From Pogona vitticeps (taxonomy: Eukaryota; Chordata; Lepidosauria; Squamata; Agamidae): DNA of 64,000 nt. Made by a program: the position numbers and the translations under genes. The stretch spans positions 148,773,428-148,837,427 of the forward strand of contig NC_135784.1 of NCBI RefSeq assembly GCF_051106095.1, in the 5' to 3' direction. Below the pieces are notes generated by a model. That model made no database searches and was not told the DNA's origin. It saw nothing but the letters and a program-made list of their open reading frames with translations. Of this stretch, positions 1 to 9,330 are shown piece after piece (positions within the stretch are counted from its first letter, which is position 1; each line of letters begins with the position of its first letter).

Positions 1-1936
1 AGTGAACTGTGGGTCAGGAATCTCATCCTTACTCTCAACTGGTGGAGAGCCCACTCTCACCAGCAAGGGGATCAGGGATGGTTCCACGATTTTCCAGAAA
101 GGTCCTCAAACCACACCTCTCCAATTTCTCAGTTTCTTCACATCTGTCACAATTAGAAGAGGGGGAAAAAAACTAAGGAGGATACTGCATTGCAAAGTCA
201 TTTATTAAATCACCCAGTTCTGTGGTCATAGCACCACTAATTTCAGATCCAGGCACAGATAGAAAGTTTAGGACTCTTTGCTTTGCCATTTCAAAAAGGA
301 ATCAAAGAGGACTAAACCCACTGGTCTTTACAGTCCCTTCTCATGAAGTTGATGGGGGCTTTTTCCTGGCAGCTGCAAAAAAGAAGAGGAAATAAAAAAT
401 TCAGCAGAGTGCCCACTTCTGCAAACACTTGCTGTTGCCCTTTCAGTATACCTGCAACATTCAGTCTATAACTTGGCCTTGATGTCTGTGTTGCTCCATT
501 CACAGAAATGGAGATTTTTCACAGGGAACTGGAAAAACATAAATGCCACTTGGGGCCTGGTCAAGGATCACCTTGGAGTGCCAGCAAAAGCTGGGTAAAT
601 TGGTCATGATTTCTGTGTCCTTTATTTGAGCATGGACTGGGTCAGTGCCTATCTGTACTCACTACAATACAGGAATAATAATAAAGAGAATGACTAAAAA
701 GACCAGGGAGGGGAAGAAAGCAAGAGATGCTAATAGACAGGACCAGTGAACAGATATTTTTGGAACCTTATGTGCTATGTTCAGTATAAGCCATGATGGT
801 TATTTAGACCCCAGGGGCTATGGGCAAGAAAGGCTGAAGATTACTCTGAACTGTATGCAGCTGCTAGTCTCGGCTATAGTCAACCCATTATATTCATATT
901 CAATACGATTTACAGCATAGGGTACTTACCATTCAGCAGTTGATTCAAGAGTGTTATGCTCCACTGGAGCCGTCCTCATCTGATGGACCCTGACCTTATG
1001 GCATCAGATGGCTCGGAGAAAAAGGGAGTCACTGAGGATATGGGGCCCTAAGAGAGAGTTGCAGAATCCTCTCTTGCAGAGGCTGCAAGCCCTGGTAGTC
1101 TAAAAAAGAGGCAGGGCCTCCACCCAGTCCGAGAGACTGGTACTGTGCAAAGGCTGGCATGGCGCCTGGTTACAAGAGAGGTCTCTTTAGGACTAGAGGC
1201 CTCTTCTTGGGTAACAGGGTCTTCTTGAGAAAAGGGTCCATCTTTGAAGAGACCTGATGCTGGAAACATTGCCACTGAGTCCTGGATGGGGCCCAGGTTA
1301 GCTGGGCCACTTGCATCTCAGCTGTGGAAATTAGTGGAACATCTGCCAGTACTTGTAACTCATGACATTCCTGTCCAGCATGCTGAACCATCTGCCAGCA
1401 TTGCCTTCTTGAAAAGTATTTGGTCTATCCCTCTCTTTCTTACGCTCCTGCCTTCTTGATTTCTCACTTGCTTGATCTCCCAGCGACCTGACCTTGACAC
1501 TCCTTCTTCTAGCTTTAAATTGTAAATACTGTACATGTTATGTTGTATCTAAACAGGGATGAAAAAGAATTAAAAGATAGTCCAGCACAAACACTGGATA
1601 GTCAGAGCCAGGTTTCGAGGAATATTTAAGAGTGAAAGATGAGAGCCATAAATCAAGTGCATATCAGTCCTACACAACTAAGAGGGATCAAGCAGGAACA
1701 GGTCTACAAAAGTCTAAATCAACAGGCATGATTTCAAGGAGGATTAGAGCACAATGTGATATCAGATGTTGCTAGCAGCTTTGATTGAGCTGAAGGTATT
1801 TATTCACCTTGGGCTGAGACACCCCCCCCCACCAGCCAAATCTTCAGCTGGCTCTAATAATATGCTGCAGATGCCTGACCTTGAGGGTACCCAGATGGCC
1901 TGTTCTTACATCTGGAATTACCAGCATTATCTAGGG
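1..1936. other. Intergenic sequence upstream of RGS9, no gene seen
   Basis: No open frame in this stretch has recognisable domains or splice context. In human, GNA13 lies upstream of RGS9, but no GNA13 coding sequence is visible here. Part of 950-1930 has the feel of degraded repeat, but I cannot assign it. Confidence 0.5.
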
Positions 1937-2072
1937 CACTGGTTCTTAACCTTGGGTTACTCAGGAGTTTTGGACTGCAACTCCCAGAAGCCTTCACCAC
2001 CAACTGTGCTGGCTGGGGTTTCTGGGAGTTGCAGTTCAAAAGCATCCGAGTAACAAAGGTTAAGAACCACTG
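1937..2072. mobile_element. hAT-type MITE, 136 bp, 8-bp TSD
   Basis: A near-perfect palindrome from CACTGGTTCTTAACC to its complement GGTTAAGAACCACTG, flanked by the exact 8-base duplication ATCTAGGG (1929-1936 and 2073-2080). The interior has the family's inverted halves CAACTCCCAGAAGCC and GGGAGTTGCAG. An 8-base TSD with a CA(G/C)TGGTTCT-like terminus is the hAT signature. Confidence 0.85.
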
Positions 2073-2447
2073 ATCTAGGGTCACGAGGTTCTTCATTCAT
2101 CAAGCTGATAGCATCTCCTGGATGCTCCTTGGCTGAAGCAGGAAACTCCTCAATGTTGAGTGCTTCTGGGAGTGGGAGGCCTGCTAGGTCCTCAAGGTGT
2201 TACCCAGCTCTGGTGACTCAACCCACCCCTCACTGAAGCAAGTCCTCCTCTGCTTAATCCTCTAAAGAAGTTATTGACAGAAGATACAAGTGTCATTAGG
2301 ATTATCTCTGGAAAATAATAACTTCCCTTGCATGTCTAATTTTGAAGCAACACAAAATAAATCACATGACTTAGAAGAAAACAATATAAAAGCAGAGAAA
2401 ACACAAGTCTCCAAACTTGTGGTTTGGTCCTGAGTTACTGTTGCATG

Positions 2448-2630
2448 AGAAGTTGAGTCATTGCAACTGGACTTCTTTCTTGTTAGGTTGAAACATTTCG
2501 CTGTTCATCCAAGCTGTTTCTTCAGTCTGAGGAGAACTGGTAGGAGATCCAAGAAGCTGCTTGGATGAGCAGCTAAACTTTTCAACCTAGCAAGAAAGAA
2601 GTCCAGTGGCCATGACTGAACTTCCAGATA
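2448..2630. repeat. Fold-back copy of a retroelement terminal repeat (Penelope-like suspected)
   Basis: Two arms of about 75 bases face each other. The left arm contains GTTGAAACATTTCGCTGTTC and the right contains the complement, TTGGATGAGCAGCTAAACTT. Both lead outward into GGACTTCTTTCTTG and its complement. The GAAACxTTTCGC motif followed by CTTCTTCAGTCTGA resembles the terminal repeats of Penelope-like elements. The family call is from memory and tentative. Confidence 0.5.
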
Positions 2631-3540
2631 ACCACATCTGGATGACTGAGAATCTTCACAGATACACTCTTACATATGTTTGCATATAACGTATAGTTCT
2701 GATCATGAGGATCAATCAGTTGATCACACAGCAATATGGCCAGGCAGACGATAACATGTACAGTACTGATAACATCTATGCAGCTAGGGCCAATTTTCAC
2801 TGTGTGAATTGATCATTTGGAGTTTGCAAACATTGGACTAAAACTCACAGAATCTGACAGCCATGTTATTACTGTTAGTAAAGCAGAATGGGGTTTTTCT
2901 CGGGTGATAAACTCTTAGGTCCATAATTATAGCAGATATCTATTATCTAAACAGCATGGACTAATCTTCATGGGAGTAATGGATGTGTGGAACACTTTAC
3001 TTGTTTATGAATGGAAGTATTTAAAAACTAATTTATCTTGAATACTTATCACTTGCACCCAGCACAGCGTTTTCCACACTTCAGTAAAATTTCTCATTTT
3101 GTCCTGTGGTGCTTTCCTGGGGAGTAGAGTTAAGTGTTTAATGTGGAAGTTGTTTTTCTACCCCCACATTTTGCTTCAGAAGAGGTAGCTATGTAAATCT
3201 GTGCTAGCATATCTGACAAGAACAAAAGACAAATAAAAAAAGACAAAAAAGTTGTGGCACCTTGAGGACTGCTATATTTTTCTGTGAACTTTAACGGACA
3301 AGACCACTTCCTCAGACACAGTGTGGTCCACTGTTATGTCTGAGGAAATGAATTTGTCCATGTTTTGCTCTGTCAGTAGTGATTATTTCAATAAGTAGCT
3401 ATGGCCCCAAAAGTCAGCATTGAGATGTGAGCCAAGGATTTGTTGTGCCTATAGAAAGTGGTGGTTTTTTTGTTTTGTTTTGGTACTTTTTTCCTTTGAA
3501 AAGACCTCTAAACCATATCATATTCAGCCTCTGAAAGGTT
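2631..3540. other. Intergenic, nothing recognised
   Basis: AT-rich sequence with short open frames and no signature of a gene. A degraded inverted motif around TGTCTGAGGAA (3310-3350) is too weak to classify. Confidence 0.4.
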
Positions 3541-3549
3541 CTCAAAGCT

Positions 3550-4215
3550 TGCATGGAAGTGGGGGCGCTCACCACCTTAGTACATGCGCTCGTAATCTCA
3601 AGATTAGACCACTGTAATGCGCTCTACGTGGGGCTTCCTTTGAGGCTGCTGCGGAAATTACAGGTGGTGCAGAATGCGGCGGCCAGATTACTTAGTGGAG
3701 TGAAAAAATTCCAACATATTTCGCCCACTCTGGCCGCATTGCATTGGCTGCCCATCAGGTTCCGCATCGACTTCAAAGTGCTAATGCTTACGTATAAAGC
3801 CCTAAACGGTTTAGGGCCTCGATACTTGGCGGAACGCCTACTCCCACCAAGTTCTACCCGGGTCACACGGGCGAGCCAGGAGGTGAGGCTGAGGAGCCTA
3901 ACCCCGAGGGAGGCCCGGAAAGAGAAAACAAGAAATAGGGCCTTCTCGGCGGTGGCTCCTCGCCTGTGGAATAACTTACCTCCTGACATTCGCGGAGCTC
4001 CCTCGCTGGGCACTTTCAAGAATCTATTAAAGACCTGGATGTTTCGGCAGGCCTTCTCATAAAACTATTTTTTGATTTTCTTATCTCTTTATTGTCTTTT
4101 TTCTCTTTTACTTGTTTTTGTATTGGTTGTTTATTTTTATTGTATTTTAACGTTGTTGTAAGCCGCCTAGAGTAGTCCTCGCGACTAGATAGGCGGGATA
4201 TAAAAAGAAAAAAAA
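3550..4215 (+). mobile_element. L2/CR1-type LINE, 5'-truncated 3' end
   Basis: An open frame of 169 codons at 3553-4062 encodes the C-terminal part of an L2/CR1-clade reverse transcriptase, with DHCNALYVGLPL, QNAAARLLSGV, HWLPIRFRIDFKVLMLTYKA and LWNNLP. It is followed by a 3' UTR ending in a structured tail (AAGCCGCCTAGAGTAG and GGCGGGATATAAA) and an A-run. It is well preserved, so probably fairly young. The matching family recurs at 18741-19527, 60601-60938 and 61200-62040. Confidence 0.85.
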
Positions 4216-4353
4216 AATGTAGACCTGTTGGTTCTTTATACCAGTGTAAGTGCAGTGGTGGCAATCACAGTGACAAATTGCTGCTAGATAACACGTCTAT
4301 TTTTGCCTATGAGTTTGTTTGTTTGTTTATTAGTTTATTTATATGCCACATTT

Positions 4354-4475
4354 GAAGTTACCAACATGAATTTAACCAAACTCCAGGAGGCAGTGGAAGA
4401 CAGGAGGACCTGGCATGCTGTGGTCCATGGGGTCACAAAGAGTCGGACATGACTGAACGACTAAACAACAACAAC
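4354..4475 (+). mobile_element. BovB LINE 3' tail inserted in L2/CR1 LINE
   Basis: 122 bases of BovB 3' end, including GAGGCAGTGGAAGACAGGAG, GGGGTCACAAAGAGTCGGAC and the terminal CTAAACAACAACAAC. It is flanked by a 13-base exact target duplication ATATGCCACATTT (4341-4353 and 4476-4488), which is part of the host LINE's 3' end. The BovB insertion is therefore younger than the L2/CR1 copy. Confidence 0.85.
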
Positions 4476-5862
4476 ATATGCCACATTTCTCCCAACAAGG
4501 AACCCAAAGTGGCTCACATTAAAATTCACATAATTTAAAAACACAATAAGTTAAATATTAAAAGATAAATTAAACAATATTTGATTTAAAATACAATTAA
4601 AAGATTAAAACATGAAAACATGAGAGATTAAAATTTCTGCTGAAATGGGTTCAGGGATTCAGTTATAATTGTTAAAAGCCTGCCTGAAGAGACCGGTCTT
4701 TAGCTTTCTTCGAAATGATAAAAACAAAAGGGCCATCCTAATCTCCCGAGGGAGAGCGTTCAATAGCCTGGGAGCTGCCACCGAGAAGGCCTTCTTCCTG
4801 TGTCCCCATCAGCTGTGCTTGTGCTGGCAATGGGACCGAGAGGAGGGCCTCTTCTTCTGATCTTAATTGCCGAGAAGGCGCATATAGGAAGATACAGTCC
4901 TTCAGGTAGCCTGGACCCAAGCTGTACAGGGCTTTATAGGTAATGACCAGCACTCTGAATTAGGCCTGGAAATGGACTGGTAGCCAGTGCAGTTCTTGTA
5001 ACAGGTGTGTTATATTCTCCCTGTAGCTGGCCCCAGTCAGTAGCCTGGCTGCAGAGTTTTGCACCAGCAAAAGTTTCCAGACCATCTTCAAAGGCAGCTC
5101 CACATAATGTACATCACAGTAATCCAAATGGGATGTAACTAAGACATGTGTCACTGTATCCAGATGCAACATCTCAAGGAATGAGCACAGCTGGTGCACC
5201 AGCTTTAGCTGTGCAAATGCACTCCTGACCACAGCTGAGACCTAGGCATCCAAGCTTAGGGATGAATCCAGGAGTACATCCAAGCTGCAGACCTGAGTTT
5301 TCAGGGAAATGTATAACCCCATCCATCACAGGTAGTATCCCTATTCCCTCATCTGCCATCCAACTAACCAGGAGGACCTCTGGTCTAGATTAAATTTCAG
5401 TTTGTTTGCTCTCATCCAGCCCATTACTGATTGCCAAGCACTGGTTTAGAGTCAAGACAGTTTCCCTGGAATTAGGTGGAAAGGAGGGGCAGAGTTGGGT
5501 GTCATCCGCATACTGGTGACACCGAACCTCAAAACTCCGGACAGCCTCTCCCAGCAGTTTGATGTAGATGTTAAAAAGCATGGGTGACAAAGCAGAACCC
5601 TGAGGAACGCCACAGGCCAGTGGCCAGGGTGTTGAGCAGGAGTCACCCAGCACCACCTTCTTTCTCCCCCCCAGGAAAGACTGGAACCACCATAAAACAA
5701 TGCCTCTGAGTCCCATCCCAGAGAGACAGCCCAGAAGGATACCATGGTTGATGGTACTGAAAGTTGCTGAGAGATCCAGCAGAACCAACAGGGATACACT
5801 CCCCCCCATCCAGTTCCCAGCGTAGGTCATCCACCAAGGTGACCAAAGCTGTCTCTGTCCCA

Positions 5863-6020
5863 TAGGTAAAGGTTCCCTTTGACATTTAGTCCAGTCGTGT
5901 CCGACTCTAAAGGGCAGTGCTCATCCGTGTTTCCAAGCCATAGAGCCAGCGTTTTGTCCGTAGACAGTTTCCGTGGTCACATGGCCAGCGCGACTAGACT
6001 TGGAGCACGGATGGCAGAAA
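5863..6020 (-). mobile_element. Partial tRNA-derived squamate SINE
   Basis: The segment runs from AGGTAAAGGTTCCCTTTGAC through CCAGTCGTGTCCGACTCT and AGCCATAGAGCCAGCG to CGCGACTAGACTTGGAGCAC. This is the 3' half, in reverse, of the same SINE whose fuller copy is at 18527-19659. It sits at the left breakpoint of the inverted LINE segment. The tRNA-like head is absent here. Confidence 0.7.
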
Positions 6021-6039
6021 ACTCAGAGTGAATCCAACC

Positions 6040-6752
6040 GAACATGGGCTAGAGCCCATTTGAAGGCCTATTCCGTGGCAGTGGCTGCAGCAAAGAAAAG
6101 GTTCTTTGCTGCTGCCATTGCATCTGCATAAAGTCATCCAGCGGAGTTGTTTCAAGTGGTCAGGGGCTCAGTACTTGCCCTACCAAAATAATAAAATATT
6201 GACCACTCCACAACCTGCTGTGAGGAATTTGCACAACACTTTGCTGTTGCTTGGATTCGCTCTGACTTGGATGCTGTAATTGATACAGACCCAGTGGATG
6301 TAACTTTGGCCCTGGCTTGTCCTGTTTTAATGGATACTTTTCAGTTGGTGCAGCCTGATGATGTGGGCAGGATTCTTGGAGAGGTGAGCGCCACCACATG
6401 TGTGCTGGACCCTTGCCTTTCCTGGCTCATAAAAGCAGCTGGAGGAGGAATGGCCAATTGGGTATGGGGAGTGGTAAATGCCTCCTTGCAGCAGGATAGG
6501 ATCCCTGTTTGTCTAAAGGAGGCAGTAATACAGTATGAGCGCTACTGAAGAAGCCCTCCCTGGATCCCAGTGTATTGGACAACTATGGCCCAGTCTCAAA
6601 CATCCCATTCCTGGATCATTCCTGAGCAAAGTACTGGAGCATGTGGTGGTTTCTCAGCTCCAGGGATTCCTGGAGGAAGTGGCGTGTGCCCTGCTATATG
6701 TGTGGGGCCAGAAACCACTTGGGACAGACCCATGGTTGTCATGGAGGACATG
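6040..6752 (+). mobile_element. Inverted middle segment of the 4304-7620 LINE
   Basis: On the plus strand this encodes the region between endonuclease and reverse transcriptase and the first reverse transcriptase block: AKKRFFAAAIASA, FAVAWIRSDLDAVIDTDPVD, LDPCLSWLIKA, VNASLQQDRIPVCLKEAV, then PLLKKPSLDP, VLDNYGP and SNIPF. Its right end (about 6715-6750) is homologous to the start of the left minus-strand part (about 5850-5815), both built on GGGACAGA. That is what an inversion breakpoint in one element would leave. Confidence 0.7.
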
Positions 6753-7879
6753 AAGTCCTGAGCCGCTCCTCATAAGTTGGTCTCAGCGTGGACATGGAAG
6801 TCCCCCAGTCCTATCAGCCTAGAGGACTCCAACGTCACCTCCAAGACCAGCTCAGGAAGGGAGGCTGTGGAGCAGCAGGGTGGACGGTACACCAACGGAA
6901 GCCTTTCTTCTGTCCCGGGCGCCCACCTTTAAGTCGACACACTCGAGCCCAGAAAACTGTGGGACAAGTCAGTGGCATGACTTGGTGGGTAATGAGGCAT
7001 ACAAGCAGAGACTCAGGAACTAATGACAACTTATGTCGTTGCCCTCACACCTGGGTAAATAATCCCTAGAAATTGGGCCAGTAGCTCATTGAATCTATCT
7101 GTGGTACTTCAAATCCTCTAGCCAGCAGGGAACATGTAAAAAGGAGAGCCAGCCAGGGACGCGTGGGGAGCCTGCAGTGACTGCCCACCTGAAATGGAAG
7201 GGATGTGTACCTTCTGGTGCTTTTTCAGCACACCAGTTAAACACTGAGATAAAGTCAGCCCACAGGACTATTGTGCATCCTGGGGCCTAACGCTGGCCTC
7301 CAACACTCTCTGTATTGAGCATGGGAAGGGTCAGGGCCACTGCCCTCAAACATCCTCCTGTCAGTGGCAAAATATATGGAAGAGGACGGGGCTGACTGTG
7401 CATCAGACTTTAGCACATTGTTAGCAGCATCTTCCTTTACAGGTGCAGGGTAGCTGCCCTTTACACCCCACGGTCATGCAAGAAACCGGAATCGCTGGGA
7501 TGGCTGCTCCCTCTGCCCCAAGCACCTGCCCCTTGAGGGAGCACCCTACCTAGTTCTGAGGGTCAGGGAGTACTGGGTTCAATAGGTGTTCCATAAACTG
7601 GAATCCTCTTCCCACCCGGGAGAAGACAATGCAGTCTATGGGGACTGCAAACATATTGGACGTTCTGTGTTTTGCTCTTTGCATCTATCTGCCTTTAAAC
7701 ACGAAAAAGCAAAAACTATCATGTTACCTGATGCTGTTGGGGGTGTAAAGAAATGAAGCCTCTTTAGGTGGACAATACTGTATTTGAAGTGGAAAAGAGC
7801 CCCGCTGTTTTTGGGGGCCCTGTGTTTTCGATGCATCTGCCCTTACCAAGGAAAGGAGGGGGATCTGTTTCCACGACAT

Positions 7880-8316
7880 TGGTTTGCCGGCGTCGTCCCA
7901 CCTCCCGGGGGTTTCTCAGCCTTTCAGCGCGAATCTTGCTCGAGAGACGCGCGCGCTCCCCCGCGCCTCCTTCCGCCCCGCCCGCCAGCCCGCCCGCCTG
8001 CCCGCCGCTTCTTGTGACGAAGTGAGTGGGCTCCCCCTGTTGCTGGCAGGCTGGAAAGGCCCCCAAACTCATGCAAATACGACGTCGGTGCTTCTTGCTG
8101 ATTGGCTGTGGCGGGACAGCGCTCGATTCCACCGCTCGCCTTCCTTCTCTAGGCTGAGGAGTTTTGAGTAATGCAGTTACCTTGAAATCAGATTCAGGAA
8201 CAACAGCAGCAGCAGCTTGTCGTTTGCTATTGGTTAAGCTTTTGTGGGGTGTTTTTTTCCCCCTTTCTTTTTTTAATTCTTCTTTTGTGGCTTTTGGCTT
8301 GACCGAGTAGACCACG
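7880..8316 (+). promoter_or_regulatory. RGS9: CpG-rich promoter and 5' UTR of RGS9
   Basis: Base composition changes sharply here: many CpGs, GC boxes and CGCG runs at about 7885-8010, against an AT-rich background on both sides. Within about 35 bases sit an octamer ATGCAAAT (8071-8078), a CRE-like core GACGTC (8081-8086) and an inverted CCAAT box ATTGG (8101-8105). No TATA box is obvious, as expected for a CpG-island promoter. The transcription start cannot be fixed. By inference it lies between about 8110 and 8250, leaving a short 5' UTR before the ATG at 8317. The UTR contains a short CAG run (8202-8216). Confidence 0.65.
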
Positions 8317-8379
8317 ATGACCATCAGACGTGGAGATCAAGGGCAGCGTTATAGGCCAAGAATGGCTTTTCTGAAAAAG
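8317..8379 (+). CDS. RGS9: RGS9 coding exon 1 (start codon)
   Basis: This exon encodes residues 1-21, MTIRRGDQGQRYRPRMAFLK plus K, and ends in phase 0 at donor GTAATC. Human RGS9 begins MTIRHQGQQYRPRMAFLQK as I recall it, so this copy is two residues longer near the N-terminus. The start is chosen because it aligns with the human start and sits downstream of the CpG island. The context CACGATGA is only moderate for initiation. Met16 is the only other in-frame Met in the exon and lies inside conserved sequence. Confidence 0.95.
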
Positions 8380-8589
8380 GTAATCCACTCTGATTTGCAG
8401 ACTCTATTTTATAAATGAATGAACAGGAGCGTCTAAAAGCAGGAACCCTGCATTACAGCTATAAAACATATGTCTTTTCATCAGAATGGTGTAGAGTAAA
8501 GATTCTGCATGCAAGCGATATGCTAGTTATAAGGATAGTAATCTTTACTGCTATTTTTAAAAAATGTACTGTACAAATAATCTTATAAT

Positions 8590-9330
8590 TAGGCAATTTA
8601 GTCTTTAGGAAGCGTTTCTATTTCTTTTCTCCTCTCCGTTCAAAGTGATCAGACACAAATACCTTGGCTTTCCTGGGAATCTCCAAAGGAAAGCAACCTG
8701 TTACGTCGTCGGAGCTGTTTGAAATAAAACTACGGTGGAATTGAGCCTGTCGGAAATGCTATTCCCATTTGGCTCCCAAAAGCTTTCTTATTTCGCCTCA
8801 TTCATGGGTGTTTTTATTTCAATTCAGATGTTTTGCATTTGCGTGCAGTGTGTTCTATTTTATTTTATTGATTTGAGGGCCATTAATGTCACAATTCAAA
8901 GAAGTAAAAGGCATCACATTCAGAGTTTGCAATTCTAATCCTGCTTCAAATTGTAATCTAATTAATTTCGCTCCCCTCCCTCCCTCCCTCCCGCCAAGCA
9001 ATCTTTGATCACTTCAGCATGCACCACATAGCAAGATTAGACACTTGCGTGCTTGATAAATTAATTCAGGACACCCACTTCCCTCAGGTTAGAGCCCCAG
9101 CCTCACTCAAAAGAGAACAGAAAAAAGGTTAAAAAAACCCCTACCCATCAGTCCCCTTCTTCCAGAGGCAACTAATTCATATTGAATTATCTTGAGTTTT
9201 TATATTGTTTTGAACATGCATCCTAAGTGACCAATTGATGGTGCCTTTTTTTCCCCAACCATTGGTATCAGATCTGTTATCTCTGCCTGTTTATAATCTA
9301 ATCTGAAGAGACTGTATCTGCTTTTTATAA
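8590..9330 (+). promoter_or_regulatory. Candidate regulatory region in intron 1 (unproven)
   Basis: About 740 bases directly after exon 1 are free of recognisable repeats and dense in homeodomain-type motifs: TAATCC at 8936-8941 (CRX/OTX type), TAATCTAATTAATT at 8954-8967, AAATTAATTC near 9058-9067 and TAATCTAATCT near 9294-9304. CRX/OTX sites are known to drive photoreceptor genes, which fits RGS9. This is inference; conservation was not tested. Confidence 0.3.

Larger units (their letters stand above)
4304..7620 (-). mobile_element. L2/CR1-type LINE, long copy with internal inversion and two insertions
   Basis: Read on the minus strand, the right part (about 7030-6753) encodes an apurinic endonuclease piece (LPELVLEVTLESSRLIGLGD and FHVHAE). 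The left part (about 5870-4670) encodes the reverse transcriptase from YGTETALV through LLVLLDLSATFSTINHGILL, CGVPQGSALSPMLFNIYI and HQYADDTQL (the catalytic YADD) to the C-terminal QNSAARLLTG. The intervening reverse transcriptase part is present, but on the plus strand (6040-6752). A BovB tail (4354-4475) and a SINE piece (5863-6020) have been added. The coding frame is broken many times, so the copy is old and dead. Confidence 0.8.

Noticed and set aside
950-1930. Solo LTR or old endogenous retrovirus upstream of the gene
   Set aside because: Some features of a reversed LTR were suspected (ATTTATTCACCTTGGG near 1797), but no paired ends or duplication could be found.
1-7860. GNA13 exon upstream of RGS9
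   Set aside because: Expected from mammalian gene order, but no G-alpha coding motif is visible in any frame.
7764-8324. 186-codon minus-strand open frame across the promoter
   Set aside because: It lies antisense in a CpG island and covers the RGS9 start codon. The residue mix (Ala, Arg, Gly, Lys runs) reflects base composition and there is no known domain.
8380-8386. CRX site GTAATCC directly after exon 1
   Set aside because: It coincides with the splice donor GTAATC, so the match is explained by splicing.
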